A DNA stretch of 64,000 nucleotides from Bacillus pumilus (GTDB lineage: Bacteria; Bacillota; Bacilli; Bacillales; Bacillaceae), in assembly GCF_038738535.1 (NCBI RefSeq), contig NZ_CP046128.1:1984001-2048000 (forward strand). The letters run 5' to 3'. Shown piece by piece: positions 49,104 to 59,345 of the stretch. The notes below the pieces were generated by a model. It had not been told where the DNA came from. It searched no databases and saw only the letters and a program-made list of their open reading frames with translations. Position 1 is the stretch's first letter; each line of letters begins with the position of its first letter. The translations under genes and the position numbers were made by a program.

Positions 49104-50576
49104 TTAAGAATTTGGCGGAATTTTTGATCTGTTTTGAGGGTGAACGATGCTTGGCCTTACTTTTGAGCCAGGAACAGACGTCCGAATTAACACTTGCCAT
49201 AAAGCTTTCCCATTAAAAGGAAGAAACGGCCACATATAAGGCGTCTGCAATGAACGTATGGATGTTAAATATATGATTAACAACGTAAAACCAATGATGA
49301 GTCCATTCAGCTTAAAGATCGCAACGAGTGCTAGTATGATGAGTCGTACAATCTTATTGGCGACACTCAGCTCATAGCTTGGCGTTGTAAATGTCCCGAT
49401 AGCCGCTAGTGAGACGTATAAGATGACCTCTGGCGTAAATAAACCGACATCAATGGCGATTTGTCCAATTAAAACAGCCGCAATCAGCCCCATGGCGGTC
49501 GACAAAGCGGTTGGCGTATGAATCGCTGCCATCCTTAAAAATTCCACCCCAAAATCAGCAAGGAATACTTGTAATATGACCGGGATATGAGAAGGTTTAT
49601 TAAAGCCAATATAGCTTAAATGATCCGGCAGAAGACTTGGTTCGAGGATAAACAGAAACCAAATCGGTAAAAGAAACGTTGAACATAAAATGCCTAAAAA
49701 GCGTACCCATCTTAGGAACGTACCAACTGCAGGTGCCTGGCGGTATTCTTCTGCGTGCTGAACGTGGTGAAAAATGGTGGTTGGCGTAATGATGACACTA
49801 GGAGATGTATCCGTAATGATGATGACATGACCTTCTAGTATATGGTTAGCGGCGACATCTGGACGCTCGGTGTAGCGTACAAGGGGAAAGGGATTGTATC
49901 CTTGTTTAATAATGAATTCTTCAATCGTTTTATCAGACATCGTCAGCCCATCGACTTTGATTCCTGATACTTCTTTCTCTATAATATCGACAAGATCTGG
50001 GTCCGCAATATCTTCAATGTAGCAAACACATACATCCGCTTTCGAACGTTCGCCTACTTTGAGCATTTTGTATCTCAGTTTTTCATCTCGCACCCGTCTT
50101 CGTATGAGCGCTGTATTGACAATAATGTTTTCAACAAAGCCGTCTCTTGCGCCCCGGACAACCTTTTCTGTATCCGGCTCCTCTGGCATTCTGCCAGGAT
50201 AGCTTCTGACATCAATGATAAATGCGTAGTTTTCACCTTCTACTACAACTGCCACAAGCCCCGACAGTACTTGGTCTACCGCTTCATCGAGCGTTTCAAC
50301 CTTTGAGACCTGCTGATTGACTAGACGGTTCTCGACCACACGTGCCAGATCATCTGATTCAGGTTCGTTGTCATTGATTTCAATTAGCTCTTTTAATAAG
50401 TAGATGACATACTGTGTATCACACAGTCCGTTTACATAGTAAAGTTGGATTTCCTGATCGTGTATATAAATTTTCCGCACGCCAAGGTCAAAGCTGAGAC
50501 CCATTCCGACATTTTCCTTGAAGTAATCTTCATTTTTCTTCGGGTCTCGGTACACGTTTACCTTGTCTTTCTTCAT
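49104..50576 (-). CDS. spoVAF: SpoVAF, GerA-family A-subunit-like spore protein
   Basis: A 490-residue protein of the GerAA/SpoVAF family: large N-terminal cytoplasmic domain (about 1-285) and four or five C-terminal membrane helices (about 290-440), with the family segment [21 protein letters not shown] near 255. Implicated in nutrient germination and DPA release; not essential for DPA uptake in B. subtilis. The ATG at 50576 follows AAAGGAG; translation begins 47 bases inside spoVAEA, implying coupling. Confidence 0.94.
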   Translation of the reverse strand: MKKDKVNVYRDPKKNEDYFKENVGMGLSFDLGVRKIYIHDQEIQLYYVNGLCDTQYVIYLLKELIEINDNEPESDDLARVVENRLVNQQVSKVETLDEAVDQVLSGLVAVVVEGENYAFIIDVRSYPGRMPEEPDTEKVVRGARDGFVENIIVNTALIRRRVRDEKLRYKMLKVGERSKADVCVCYIEDIADPDLVDIIEKEVSGIKVDGLTMSDKTIEEFIIKQGYNPFPLVRYTERPDVAANHILEGHVIIITDTSPSVIITPTTIFHHVQHAEEYRQAPAVGTFLRWVRFLGILCSTFLLPIWFLFILEPSLLPDHLSYIGFNKPSHIPVILQVFLADFGVEFLRMAAIHTPTALSTAMGLIAAVLIGQIAIDVGLFTPEVILYVSLAAIGTFTTPSYELSVANKIVRLIILALVAIFKLNGLIIGFTLLIIYLTSIRSLQTPYMWPFLPFNGKALWQVLIRTSVPGSKVRPSIVHPQNRSKIPPNS

Positions 50577-51138
50577 GGAAACCACTCCTTTCTAAAATTA
50601 ATTCAACTGCTTTCATTGTGATCGGAGATCCCTTGCTCAGATCATCTTTACGTCCCATTTTGCCAATATCTCCAATCCCAACAACAAACGGAAGATGGAG
50701 CGAGTCAAGACAATACACTGTATCCCCGCTCATTTTATGAGGCTCCATTTCAGGAAGACCATGCTTGTCGACACCGTATTCTGTCAGTTCACCCTCCCGG
50801 TCAATGGAAACATGAACTTTTGTCCATTCAGCTTGATGCGTTTTGGATGCAACGGCGATCGCTCCTATGACTTCAATTTCAGGGTGACGCGCCACATGCT
50901 TCATCGCCGTCTCCCCTGTTCCTTCACCTGTCAGGCCAGAGTCATCAAACATGACAAACACTGGATCATACGGCGTTTTTAAAATCATCTGTACAAGTTC
51001 AGGCCCTGTCCGTTTGCTTGGATTTCCTTTTGAGCTGGAAATACATCGTCCACCGACTTTTTTAGCAGCAAGCTCAATGGTTTTGGCAGCATATATATCT
51101 CCGTCTGTCACTAAAATGACTTTCCGTCTTTGCCCCAT
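50530..51138 (-). CDS. spoVAEA: SpoVAEA (stage V sporulation protein AE, large)
   Basis: A 202-residue soluble protein starting [14 protein letters not shown] and carrying a [12 protein letters not shown] stretch near 70-81. It occupies the position between spoVAEB and spoVAF and matches the SpoVAEA family, found in spores on the inner-membrane exterior in B. subtilis. It contributes to germination rate rather than spore formation. It overlaps spoVAF by 47 bases. Confidence 0.92.
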   Translation of the reverse strand: MGQRRKVILVTDGDIYAAKTIELAAKKVGGRCISSSKGNPSKRTGPELVQMILKTPYDPVFVMFDDSGLTGEGTGETAMKHVARHPEIEVIGAIAVASKTHQAEWTKVHVSIDREGELTEYGVDKHGLPEMEPHKMSGDTVYCLDSLHLPFVVGIGDIGKMGRKDDLSKGSPITMKAVELILERSGFHEERQGKRVPRPEEK

Positions 51139-51144
51139 ATTAGG

Positions 51145-51495
51145 TTATCCTTTCGGTTTAAAGATAAGAGCGATAATAAATGAGAATAAAATCGCAGCTG
51201 ATATTCCAGCAGAAGTTAATTCAAAAATACCGATCCCGATTCCGATGAACCCGTGTACATCTGCCTGATGCATCGCCCCATGAAGCAAGCTATGACCAAA
51301 GCTGACGATTGGTACGGTTGCGCCCGCACCAGCAAATTCAATAAATTTATCATAAATACCGAAACCGTCTAATATGGTACCCGCCACAACAAAGGTGGTC
51401 ATGACATGTGCAGGCGTAAGTTTGAGTACGTCTAGTAAAAGCTGGCCAATGACGCAAATAAGTCCGCCTGCAACAAAAGCGATAAGATAATCCAT
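51145..51495 (-). CDS. spoVAEB: SpoVAEB, membrane subunit of the DPA channel
   Basis: A 116-residue protein with three to four hydrophobic helices and the family segment [25 protein letters not shown] (about 47-71), which is shared with SpoVAC. Forms the dipicolinic-acid channel with SpoVAC. Starts overlapping the last base of spoVAD. Confidence 0.94.
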   Translation of the reverse strand: MDYLIAFVAGGLICVIGQLLLDVLKLTPAHVMTTFVVAGTILDGFGIYDKFIEFAGAGATVPIVSFGHSLLHGAMHQADVHGFIGIGIGIFELTSAGISAAILFSFIIALIFKPKG

Positions 51496-52511
51496 TAGCT
51501 CTCTCCTCCTGCACGCTCAAATACGACACCGTGCGCAATGGTTGGAATGGTCTCTTTTTGCTGGACCATCGTCGGGCTGAGAAGTGCCCCGGTTGCGACA
51601 ACCAGTACTCTTTGCAAATTCCCTGCCTTCATTTCTTGAAAGATGTGACTGAATGTCACAACAGCTGAACACGCACAGCCGCTGCCTCCAGCGAACACGT
51701 TTTGATCGGGTGTATAGATGATTAATCCGCAATCATCGTGCTTTCGGCCGAGCTGAATGCCGTCTTCTTTGAGCAGATCCTTTAAGATCGGTGAGCCAAT
51801 GCCAGATAGATCACCTGTTAAAATAAGATCGTAATCGTCAACCGTTCTCCCTAGATCTTCTAAATGCTGCTTGATGGTATCTGCTGCTGCCGGTGCCATT
51901 GCCGACCCCATGTCAAATGGGTCTGTAATCCCAAGATCCATAACTCGTCCCACAGTTGCGCTTGTAATTTGAATTTGGGAGGGCTCTTGGCTGATAATAA
52001 CGGCCCCGCTCCCAGTCACTGTACTTGTCGCTGTATCTGGTTTTTGTCCGCCGTATTCTGTCGGATTACGAAATTGGCGTTCTGCCGTCGCATTATGACT
52101 GCTTGTCGCAGCAATGGCTCTTTTTGCAAAACCACCATCTACTAATGCCGAAGCAATGGCGACCGATTCCATTGATGTGGAGCATGCTCCAAATAAACAA
52201 AGAAACGGGATTTTAAGTTCTCTTGCCACATAGTTTGCTGTGACGTTTTGATTCAGTAAGTCTCCTGCCAGCAAAAGATCAACATCGCTTTTTTGCAAAT
52301 TTGCTTTTGATAAAGCGGTTGATATCGCATCATCCATGAGCTGCCTTTCAGCCATTTCCCAGTTCTTTTGATAACAATGCATTTCGTCGTATGTTTTATC
52401 AATTAGATGACCGATCGGGCCTTCTTTTTCTTTCGGTCCTGCAGCTGTTCCTTCTGCATTGACATAAAGCTTGTGCTCAAATACCCAAGATTGTTTACCT
52501 GTTAGTTTCAC
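51495..52511 (-). CDS. spoVAD: SpoVAD, dipicolinic acid-binding protein
   Basis: A 338-residue protein with a thiolase/ketosynthase-like fold; [13 protein letters not shown] (near 108-120) corresponds to the region of the binding pocket. It binds DPA at the spore inner membrane during uptake and release. The start is GTG at 52511 behind GGAGGAATG. Central gene of the spoVA operon. Confidence 0.95.
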   Translation of the reverse strand: MKLTGKQSWVFEHKLYVNAEGTAAGPKEKEGPIGHLIDKTYDEMHCYQKNWEMAERQLMDDAISTALSKANLQKSDVDLLLAGDLLNQNVTANYVARELKIPFLCLFGACSTSMESVAIASALVDGGFAKRAIAATSSHNATAERQFRNPTEYGGQKPDTATSTVTGSGAVIISQEPSQIQITSATVGRVMDLGITDPFDMGSAMAPAAADTIKQHLEDLGRTVDDYDLILTGDLSGIGSPILKDLLKEDGIQLGRKHDDCGLIIYTPDQNVFAGGSGCACSAVVTFSHIFQEMKAGNLQRVLVVATGALLSPTMVQQKETIPTIAHGVVFERAGGES

Positions 52512-52523
52512 GTTTCATTCCTC

Positions 52524-52976
52524 CTACGAAAACGCCTTTTCCAAGATGTATCGAATGATCCCTACGACATATGCCGAGACGACACCAAAAACAATGACGT
52601 TCCCAGCAAGCTTAAACATGTTCGTGGCTACACCTAACACAAGCCCTTCACTTCTATGTTCAAGAGCAGCACTTGTCATGCTGTTTGCAAACCCTGTCAC
52701 CGGGACAGCGGATCCCGCTCCAGCAAACTGGCCGATTCTATCGTAAATACCGATACCAGTTAATATAGAAGAAATTAAAATGAGGGTCGCTACGGTTGGG
52801 TTCCCTGCTGTCTTTTCATTAAAATCAAAAAAGTGAATATAGAAATTTTGCAGCCCCTCACCTATGGCACAGATCAATCCACCAACAAGAAAAGCCTTGA
52901 TGCAGTTGAGGACATAAGGAGGTTTAGGCTGATACGTTTTCACCTTAGATGGATAGTTCTCTTTTAAACTCGACAC
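52524..52976 (-). CDS. spoVAC: SpoVAC, mechanosensitive DPA channel subunit
   Basis: A 150-residue membrane protein with about four helices and GIYDRIGQFAGAGSAVPVTGFANSM (about 75-99), the SpoVAC/AE signature. In B. subtilis it forms the mechanosensitive pore for DPA release. GTG at 52976 is used because GGAGGG lies eight bases upstream; the longer frame would overlap spoVAB. Confidence 0.95.
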   Translation of the reverse strand: MSSLKENYPSKVKTYQPKPPYVLNCIKAFLVGGLICAIGEGLQNFYIHFFDFNEKTAGNPTVATLILISSILTGIGIYDRIGQFAGAGSAVPVTGFANSMTSAALEHRSEGLVLGVATNMFKLAGNVIVFGVVSAYVVGIIRYILEKAFS

Positions 52977-52996
52977 GTGTTGTTCCCTCCAAATTC

Positions 52997-53413
52997 TTAA
53001 ATATAAATCAGCCAATGAAATAGTGAACCAAATACCTTTCCTAAGACAATGGCCATGAGAAGCAAAACAATTTTCCCGTCCATTCCAATTCTTTTCGTTA
53101 ATATAGGAAGTACATTTAATACTTCAGTCAGCGCAGCTGCAAGCATGCCGACGAAGATGCCCGCTAAAAGACCGATCGGAAGTGCCAGCCATTTGGATAA
53201 ATGCAAATGTATTGGACTTAAGGTTGCCCAGCCGCCAACGACCGCCCCGCTGATGACAGCCGCCTCGTACCCTTGTATGAAGCACTGCGTTTTGGTTAAT
53301 TGCATTAAACGAGGGATGATGCCCAGCACTGTGAGAAATGCCACAAATCCTGCTCCTACCGTTAAACCGCCGCCAAGTCCAACAAGCACGACAAAAAGCC
53401 ACTTACCGATCAT
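52997..53413 (-). CDS. spoVAB: SpoVAB membrane protein
   Basis: A 138-residue protein with four hydrophobic helices; a Gly-rich start ([20 protein letters not shown]) is typical of the family. Part of the membrane machinery for DPA uptake in the forespore. It overlaps spoVAA by 11 bases. Confidence 0.93.
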   Translation of the reverse strand: MIGKWLFVVLVGLGGGLTVGAGFVAFLTVLGIIPRLMQLTKTQCFIQGYEAAVISGAVVGGWATLSPIHLHLSKWLALPIGLLAGIFVGMLAAALTEVLNVLPILTKRIGMDGKIVLLLMAIVLGKVFGSLFHWLIYI

Positions 53414-54023
53414 GAATGTCTTTCATTGTCTCTTTATTTTCTTTGAGGGCGACATAATGATCGAGTTCGAGCTGATATTTAAACATTTCCACTTCAAGCG
53501 GACTTGGTTCTTCATTTAAACGCTTTTTAAATACATGATTGAAAAATAAAATCATGCCGAAGCCTAGTCCGAAGCTATATGGAATTTGCAATAAATAAGG
53601 ATGCTCAACCGTTTTTCCTGTGATCATTTCATATAGGCGGATATGAACGAGCCGCATACTGACATCCTCGTGAAAATTCATAATGGCAAGCGCCGCTCCG
53701 ACAAATAACAGGAGCCATACAAACACAAATAAAACGGGAGAAAGCTGGCGTTTGCCTGTATCAATTTCGACAATGGCCTCAGCGCCTCCAACGGTTTGAA
53801 TGTCGATGTCTGGCCATGTTTTTTTGATCGTTTTGACCACATGCATGATATCAAGAACGGCGATGTGACGATCCTTTTTACTGACATGATATATCGGCAT
53901 TTTGCTAAGCTTTTGCACAGCAAACTCATCACCAGTGATTTGGGCGATATCTTCTAAATAAATGAGCTGATCATTACCGGTCTTGATTCGATGGCGCAGC
54001 CGAAGAAAGATTTGTCCGTCCAT
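53403..54023 (-). CDS. spoVAA: SpoVAA membrane protein
   Basis: A 206-residue protein: soluble N-terminal half (about 1-95) and two helices (about 100-120 and 150-172). First gene of the spoVA operon. The ATG at 54023 equals the known family length and sits about ten bases after AGGAAG. A good sigma-G promoter lies directly upstream. Confidence 0.92.
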   Translation of the reverse strand: MDGQIFLRLRHRIKTGNDQLIYLEDIAQITGDEFAVQKLSKMPIYHVSKKDRHIAVLDIMHVVKTIKKTWPDIDIQTVGGAEAIVEIDTGKRQLSPVLFVFVWLLLFVGAALAIMNFHEDVSMRLVHIRLYEMITGKTVEHPYLLQIPYSFGLGFGMILFFNHVFKKRLNEEPSPLEVEMFKYQLELDHYVALKENKETMKDIHDR

Positions 54024-54054
54024 CCAAGTCACTTCCTAAACGATGGGTTAAAAA

Positions 54055-54083
54055 TAGTATGTGGTGAAAAATGGTTCTCATAC
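54055..54083 (-). promoter_or_regulatory. Sigma-G promoter of spoVA
   Basis: GTATG (54083-54079), 17 bases, CATACTA (54061-54055): full match to the sigma-G consensus elements. Confidence 0.8.
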
Positions 54084-54113
54084 GATAGAACTTGATTTAC
54101 CGGTAATTACCAC

Positions 54114-54143
54114 ACAAAAAAAGCCAGCCGAATTGGCTAGCTG
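54114..54143 (-). terminator. Terminator of the spoIIA operon
   Basis: AGCCA / TGGCT-centred stem overlapping the sigF stop, followed by seven T on the minus strand. Confidence 0.75.
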
Positions 54144-54904
54144 TCTTTTTGATCCATTTGCATTTGGATTTGTTTTAAAATTTTCTTTTCAAGCCGCGAG
54201 ACTTGTACTTGTGAAATACCGAGCCTCTCCGCTACCTCAGATTGTGTTTGGTCTTTATAATATCTTAAGTACACAATGAGTTTTTCTCGTTCTTCTAATT
54301 CCTTGATCGCTTCTTTCAGGGCGATTTTATCAAACCATCTTTCTTCTGAATGATCCGCAATTTGATCAAGCAATGTAATCGGGTCTCCGTCATTTTCATA
54401 CACGGTTTCATGAATCGATGACGGTGAGCGGACCGCTTCTTGGGCGAGGACGACATCCTCTGGTGTGATATCAAGATATTCGGCTATTTCCTGGACAGTC
54501 GGCATTCTTCCGTGAGACTTAGACAATTCATCTCTTGCCCGCCGAATTTTATTTCCAAGTTCTTTTAGTGACCGGCTCACTTTGACTGTTCCATCATCAC
54601 GAATGAATCGCTGGATTTCACCAATGATCATTGGAACAGCGTAGGTGGAAAACTTCACATCATATGACAAATCAAATTTATCAACAGATTTCAGCAGTCC
54701 AATACAGCCAATCTGAAACAAATCATCTGGTTCATATCCTCTATTTAAAAAGCGCTGAACAACGGACCAAACAAGACGCATGTTTTTTTCTACGAGGAGG
54801 TCTCTTGCTTGCTGATCACCGTCTTGGCTTTTTTTGATGAGCTCTTTGACTTCATCATTTGACAGCTGGGCTTTTTTTGCTTGCTTTTTTACCTCCACAT
54901 CCAT
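54137..54904 (-). CDS. sigF: RNA polymerase sigma-F factor
   Basis: A 255-residue sporulation sigma factor (spoIIAC). Region 2 (about 35-105, LVEKNMRLVWSVVQRFLNRGYEPDDLFQIGCIGLLKSVDKFDLSYDVKFSTYAVP), region 3 (about 110-180) and region 4 (about 200-250, LRYYKDQTQSEVAERLGISQVQVSRLEKK). Held inactive by SpoIIAB until released in the forespore. Third gene of spoIIA; AAAGGAGC precedes the ATG. Confidence 0.97.
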   Translation of the reverse strand: MDVEVKKQAKKAQLSNDEVKELIKKSQDGDQQARDLLVEKNMRLVWSVVQRFLNRGYEPDDLFQIGCIGLLKSVDKFDLSYDVKFSTYAVPMIIGEIQRFIRDDGTVKVSRSLKELGNKIRRARDELSKSHGRMPTVQEIAEYLDITPEDVVLAQEAVRSPSSIHETVYENDGDPITLLDQIADHSEERWFDKIALKEAIKELEEREKLIVYLRYYKDQTQSEVAERLGISQVQVSRLEKKILKQIQMQMDQKDS

Positions 54905-54917
54905 ATGAGCAGCTCCT

Positions 54918-55358
54918 TTAATTACAAAGCGCTTTGCTTTTTGATAGATGCTTTGTTAAACGGATGGTCGTGCCCATTTCTGGAGATGAGTCTATCATGA
55001 CATCATCCATAAAATTCTCCATGATGGTAAAGCCCATTCCAGAGCGTTCTAAGTCTGGTTTTGTGGTGAATAGCGGCTGTCTTGCTTCTTCAAGGTCTGT
55101 AATGCCCATGCCTTCGTCACGGATGGTGAGGTACACAACATGGTCATCAAGTGTGACATGGATATGCACCTTGCCATCTGGATTTCCATCATAGCCATGG
55201 ATAATGGAGTTTGTCACCGCCTCTGACACAACGGTTTTGATTTCTGTTAATTCATCTAATGTCGGATCAAGCTGGGCGATAAACGCTGCGACTGTCACCC
55301 TTGCAAAGGATTCATTTTGACTTAAAGCAGAGAAGGTCAGGTTCATTTCATTCCTCAT
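54918..55358 (-). CDS. spoIIAB: SpoIIAB, anti-sigma-F factor and kinase
   Basis: A 146-residue GHKL ATPase. The N box [12 protein letters not shown] (about 46-57), the G1 box RDEGMGI (about 80-86) and the GMGFTIM (about 107-113) stretch are intact. It binds sigma-F and phosphorylates SpoIIAA on its switch serine. The ATG overlaps the spoIIAA stop. Length equals the B. subtilis protein. Confidence 0.97.
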   Translation of the reverse strand: MRNEMNLTFSALSQNESFARVTVAAFIAQLDPTLDELTEIKTVVSEAVTNSIIHGYDGNPDGKVHIHVTLDDHVVYLTIRDEGMGITDLEEARQPLFTTKPDLERSGMGFTIMENFMDDVMIDSSPEMGTTIRLTKHLSKSKALCN

Positions 55359-55708
55359 GATGCCACCCCCAATGTTTGCAATGCCGTTTGCTCTGAAGGC
55401 TCCATACGGATGATTTTAAATAAGCCAGACATATCAAATAATCGGTTCACTGCTGGCGAGATAGCACAGACGACCATTTCTCCGCCAAGCTGCTTAATTT
55501 CTTTATATCTTCCTAAAATCACTCCGAGACCTGAGCTGTCCATAAACGTTAAATCAGCCAAATTCAGCACGATGTGGCGAATGTCCTCTGTTTCCAAATA
55601 ATTCGTCACCTTTTGTCTCAATGTTTCTGCGGAGTGATGATCAAGCTCTCCTGTTAACCGAATGCAAAGTACGCTCTCTTTTACTTGAAAATCAATTTCA
55701 AGGCTCAT
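55355..55708 (-). CDS. spoIIAA: SpoIIAA, anti-anti-sigma-F factor
   Basis: A 117-residue STAS-domain protein. The phosphorylated Ser lies in MDSSGLGVI (Ser 57 or 58 region). Unphosphorylated SpoIIAA displaces sigma-F from SpoIIAB. The ATG at 55708 follows AAGGAGG; upstream in-frame sequence contains the sigma-H promoter and is not coding. First gene of the operon. Confidence 0.97.
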   Translation of the reverse strand: MSLEIDFQVKESVLCIRLTGELDHHSAETLRQKVTNYLETEDIRHIVLNLADLTFMDSSGLGVILGRYKEIKQLGGEMVVCAISPAVNRLFDMSGLFKIIRMEPSEQTALQTLGVAS

Positions 55709-55745
55709 CTTTTTATTCCTCCTTGCTCTAATTTCGGATAAAGAT

Positions 55746-55804
55746 TGTTTCTCTTTTTTATCAAGTAAATCCTTCACCATGACAAAACTAGTGACCATTC
55801 GTCA
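55746..55804 (-). promoter_or_regulatory. Sigma-H promoter and 0A box of spoIIA
   Basis: -35 GAAGGATTT (55775-55767) fits RNAGGAWWW exactly; the -10-like AGAGAAA follows 12 bases downstream (about 55754-55748). A 0A-type box TGACGAA (55804-55798) sits 22 bases upstream, consistent with Spo0A control of spoIIA. Confidence 0.65.
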
Positions 55805-55835
55805 CATTTAGATGTTCTTTTCTTCTTACTCATAG

Positions 55836-55866
55836 CAAAAAGACTGCCAATTACAGCAGCCTTTCA
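55836..55866 (-). terminator. Terminator of dacF
   Basis: AAAGGCTGC / GCAGTCTTT stem followed by a T run on the minus strand; partial read-through into spoIIA is possible as in B. subtilis. Confidence 0.7.
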
Positions 55867-55873
55867 CATTTTT

Positions 55874-57061
55874 TTATTTCCATTTCACAAATTCCGCCAT
55901 CGCACGTTTCAAGAAAGTCCAAACGCCTGCTTTTTCCATTCCTTCTTTAGCTTCTACAGGGCTTTCATGCAGCACTTTTCCGTCTTTTTTCAAGACAATT
56001 GTACCTAGTTCCGTTCCTTTTGAGAATGGGGCCGTGACATCCTGAGACAATTTGATTTCTTTTTTAATCTGATCCACATTTTCGCCTTTTTTCGTTAAAA
56101 GGGAGATTGGCTCAGAGGTGACAAGCTGAATTTTTTTCTTTTTCCCTTTGCTTACCTTGATCTCCGCTACGTCTTGTCCTCGTTTGTAAAGCGGGTGAGT
56201 GGTGTATTGACTAAATGCATAGTCTAACATTTTGACCACTTGAGCGTTTCTGTCTTTCGGTGTACTTGCGCCGAAGACAACTGCAATCACGCGCATGTTG
56301 CCTTTTTTAGCGGATGCAGTTAAACAGTATTTGGCTTCGCCTGTAAAACCTGTTTTCAACCCATCGACACCTGGATAAAATTTAATCAATCGGTTCGTAT
56401 TCACAAGCCAGAATTTTTTATCCGTGTTTTGACGGAGATAGTCTTCGTAGACCCCTGTGAATTTAGTGATTTGTTCATATTTCAACAGCTCTTTTGCCAT
56501 TTTTGCCATATCATGAGCTGTACTGTAATGGTCTTTTTCAGGAAGTCCTGTTGGGTTTTGAAAGACCGTAGAGGTGAGGCCGAGTTCTTTTGCTTTTTTG
56601 TTCATTTGCTCCACAAACTGTTCTTCAGACCCTGCAATATGCTCTGCCATGGCAACTGAAGCATCATTTCCTGACGCAATCGCAATGCCTTTCAGCATTT
56701 CTTTCACGGTCATTTCTTCTCCAGGTTCAAGGAAGATTTGTGACCCTCCCATTGATGCTGCATAATCACTTGTTCTAACCTTATCAGTCATTTTCAGTTT
56801 TCCTTGATCAATGGCTTCCATGATGAGAAGCATCGTCATGATTTTGGTCATACTTGCAGGTGCAAGCTTTTCATCGCTGTTTTTGTTGTAAAGCACTTTT
56901 CCCGTGTCACGTTCTATTAAGATCGCTGATTTGGCTTCGTGCACCAATTCTGATGTTTGTTTTTCTCCTGGTTTTTCAATCTTTTCTTTTGCTATCGCTG
57001 ATGGTGAAACCATTGAGATAAGGATCATTAAAATAAACAATGCACATATATGACGTTTCAA
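55874..57061 (-). CDS. dacF: DacF, forespore D-alanyl-D-alanine carboxypeptidase
   Basis: A 395-residue exported S11 peptidase: signal peptide (about 1-25), SMTK (about 71-74), SGN (near 133) and KTG (near 236) motifs, and a C-terminal PBP5-like domain with an amphipathic end (WTFLKRAMAEFVKWK). Works in cortex cross-link control with DacB. Start is TTG at 57061 with ATGGAGG eight bases upstream, matching the family N-terminus (MKRH...). Confidence 0.94.
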   Translation of the reverse strand: MKRHICALFILMILISMVSPSAIAKEKIEKPGEKQTSELVHEAKSAILIERDTGKVLYNKNSDEKLAPASMTKIMTMLLIMEAIDQGKLKMTDKVRTSDYAASMGGSQIFLEPGEEMTVKEMLKGIAIASGNDASVAMAEHIAGSEEQFVEQMNKKAKELGLTSTVFQNPTGLPEKDHYSTAHDMAKMAKELLKYEQITKFTGVYEDYLRQNTDKKFWLVNTNRLIKFYPGVDGLKTGFTGEAKYCLTASAKKGNMRVIAVVFGASTPKDRNAQVVKMLDYAFSQYTTHPLYKRGQDVAEIKVSKGKKKKIQLVTSEPISLLTKKGENVDQIKKEIKLSQDVTAPFSKGTELGTIVLKKDGKVLHESPVEAKEGMEKAGVWTFLKRAMAEFVKWK

Positions 57062-57141
57062 GTGGCAGACCTCCATTATCGTAATCCTTTCTATTTTTTC
57101 CTCATACAGGCTGTTTTATTCAGAGATCGTATGATTGCCAT

Positions 57142-57173
57142 AAAAAAACCTTCTGTCGATAAAACAGAAGGCT
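57142..57173 (-). terminator. Terminator of drm-punA
   Basis: CCTTCTGT / ACAGAAGG stem followed by a T run on the minus strand. Confidence 0.82.
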
Positions 57174-57185
57174 TCTTGAAACATG

Positions 57186-57998
57186 CTATGAGAGTTGTTT
57201 GACTACATCTTTTACTAAATCAAGGAAACTCGCTTTCACTTTTTCCGTTACTTCAATGACTTCATCATGGGACAGCGGCTGATCTAAAATACCTGATGCC
57301 GCATTAGAAATGCATGAAATACCAAGCACTTTGATTCCTGCATGACGCGCAACAATCACCTCTGGAACAGTTGACATGCCTACAGCATCTGCTCCAATTG
57401 TTCTGAGGAAACGAACTTCAGCCGGAGTTTCATATGAAGGACCTGTCATCCCTGCATAAACACCATGCTGTACAGATATACCTAAGCGCTGAGCTGTTTC
57501 TTCTGCAAGTGCCAGCAAACCTTTATCGTATGGGGCAGACATATCAGGGAAACGAACACCTTGACTGTCATTTGGTCCAATTAATGGATTGGTCCCCATC
57601 ATATTGATATGATCTGTAATCAGCATGAGATCGCCTGGATGGAAGGATGTATTCACACCGCCGGCTGCATTTGTCACAATGCATGTCTCAATGCCAATTT
57701 CTTTCATCACACGGACTGGAAACGTCACTTGCTTCATATCATATCCTTCATAGAAGTGAAAACGTCCTTGCATAGCACATACGACAGTGCCTTTCAGCGT
57801 CCCGATGACGAGCTGTCCTGCATGACCCTCTACTGTTGAAACAGGGAATCCAGGAATATCTTCATATTTCAATTTGATTGGATTTTCAATCTCATCTGCT
57901 AAAATGCCAAGCCCTGAACCTAAGATCAATCCAACTGTTGGTACGTTTGTCGATGCTTGTTTAATGTATGCCGCCGCTTCTGAAAACTGTGCTCCCAC
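57186..57998 (-). CDS. punA: Purine nucleoside phosphorylase I
   Basis: A 270-residue trimeric-type PNP cleaving guanosine and inosine with phosphate. Motifs: LILGSGLG (about 24-31), QGRFHFYEGY (near 78), VTNAAGGVN (near 108) and GMSTVPEVIVARH (near 212). Start is GTG at 57998 behind AGGGGGAAA. It follows drm by 11 bases, coupling release of ribose 1-phosphate to its conversion to ribose 5-phosphate. B. subtilis name is pupG or punA. Confidence 0.95.
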   Translation of the reverse strand: MGAQFSEAAAYIKQASTNVPTVGLILGSGLGILADEIENPIKLKYEDIPGFPVSTVEGHAGQLVIGTLKGTVVCAMQGRFHFYEGYDMKQVTFPVRVMKEIGIETCIVTNAAGGVNTSFHPGDLMLITDHINMMGTNPLIGPNDSQGVRFPDMSAPYDKGLLALAEETAQRLGISVQHGVYAGMTGPSYETPAEVRFLRTIGADAVGMSTVPEVIVARHAGIKVLGISCISNAASGILDQPLSHDEVIEVTEKVKASFLDLVKDVVKQLS

Positions 57999-58009
57999 GA
58001 GATTTCCCC

Positions 58010-59194
58010 CTATTTGAGTTTAGATAAAAAGCTTGTGCCGTATTTTGGCATCGTTGACTTGAAATTGTCTGCGACTGTTGCTCCAAGATCAGCAAAGGTT
58101 TTTGCTGTTGGCAGTTCATTTGCTCCCTGATGCTTTTTGCTGTAAGCAATGAGCGGAACGTATTCTCTTGTATGATCTGTTCCGTGATGAACCGGGTCAT
58201 TTCCATGATCTGCTGTGATCACAAGGAGATCATCCTCTTTCAACAGGTCAAACACTTCAGGAAGTCGTGCGTCAAATTCCTCTAGTGCTTTTCCGTAGCC
58301 CTCTGGGTCTCTTCTATGTCCGTAAAGAGCGTCAAAATCAACAAGGTTTAAAAAGCTGAGTCCTGTAAAGTCTGTTTTAAGTGTATCGACCAGCTTGTCC
58401 ATTCCATCCATGTTCGATTTTGTTCTAAGAGAAGATGTGATCCCTTCACCATCATAAATATCAGAGATTTTGCCGATCGCAATCACATCGAGCCCATCAT
58501 CTTTCAGCTCATTCATGACTGTACGGTCAAATGGTTTTAAAGCATAGTCGTGACGGTTTGGTGTTCTGACAAATGCGCCAGGCTCCCCGACAAACGGGCG
58601 AGCGATAATGCGTCCAACCATATATTTTTCATCTAATGTGAGTTCACGTGCAATTTCACAAATACGGTAAAGTTCATCTAATGGCACCACTTCTTCGTGC
58701 GCAGCAATTTGCAGCACAGAATCCGCAGATGTATAGACGATTAGATCGCCTGTTTTCATGTGCTCTTCGCCAAGCTCGTCTAAAATTTCAGTACCAGACG
58801 CAGGTTTATTTCCAATAATGCCTCTGCCTGTTTTTTCTTTTAGTTCATTTAATAGTTCATCTGGGAATCCGTCTGGAAAGACTTTGAACGGTGTGTCTAT
58901 GTAAAGACCCATTATTTCCCAGTGTCCTGTCATTGTGTCTTTACCATTTGATGCTTCTTTCATTTTTCCATAATACGCAAGCGGTTTTTCATCCGCTGGA
59001 ATTCCTTTGATTTCTTTAATATGACTCAGCCCAAGCTTCGCCATATTCGGCATATGAAGCCCGTTCATTTTTTCAGCAATATGTCCTAGTGTATCTGCAC
59101 CTACATCATTAAAATCAGCAGCATCGGGTGCTTCCCCAATTCCTACTGAATCCATTACGACGAGGAAAATGCGTTTATACTGATAATCAGGCAT
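58010..59194 (-). CDS. drm: Phosphopentomutase
   Basis: A 394-residue alkaline-phosphatase-superfamily enzyme that interconverts ribose/deoxyribose 1- and 5-phosphates (also called deoB). Metal and nucleophile motifs: [13 protein letters not shown] (about 13-25), [11 protein letters not shown] (near 82-92, Thr nucleophile), and ITADHGNDP (near 335). GGAGGCG precedes the ATG. Operon with punA. Confidence 0.96.
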   Translation of the reverse strand: MPDYQYKRIFLVVMDSVGIGEAPDAADFNDVGADTLGHIAEKMNGLHMPNMAKLGLSHIKEIKGIPADEKPLAYYGKMKEASNGKDTMTGHWEIMGLYIDTPFKVFPDGFPDELLNELKEKTGRGIIGNKPASGTEILDELGEEHMKTGDLIVYTSADSVLQIAAHEEVVPLDELYRICEIARELTLDEKYMVGRIIARPFVGEPGAFVRTPNRHDYALKPFDRTVMNELKDDGLDVIAIGKISDIYDGEGITSSLRTKSNMDGMDKLVDTLKTDFTGLSFLNLVDFDALYGHRRDPEGYGKALEEFDARLPEVFDLLKEDDLLVITADHGNDPVHHGTDHTREYVPLIAYSKKHQGANELPTAKTFADLGATVADNFKSTMPKYGTSFLSKLK

Positions 59195-59258
59195 TAAAAA
59201 GCGCCTCCTTCAATATTCTTGTCTTTTGACCTTTCAAAAAGAGAGGTCTGACATCTCA

Positions 59259-59288
59259 AGTATAAACCGTTTACAAGCCGGTTGACAA
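59259..59288 (-). promoter_or_regulatory. Sigma-A promoter of drm-punA
   Basis: TTGTCA (59288-59283), 18 bases, TATACT (59264-59259). Confidence 0.65.
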
Positions 59289-59307
59289 CCATAAACGGCG
59301 CAAACAT

Positions 59308-59344
59308 GAAAAAGCATGACACACGTTCACTGTGTCATGCTTTA
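59308..59344 (-). terminator. Terminator of xerD
   Basis: Perfect 13-bp stem AAAGCATGACACA / TGTGTCATGCTTT directly after the xerD stop. Confidence 0.85.
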
Positions 59345-59345
59345 C

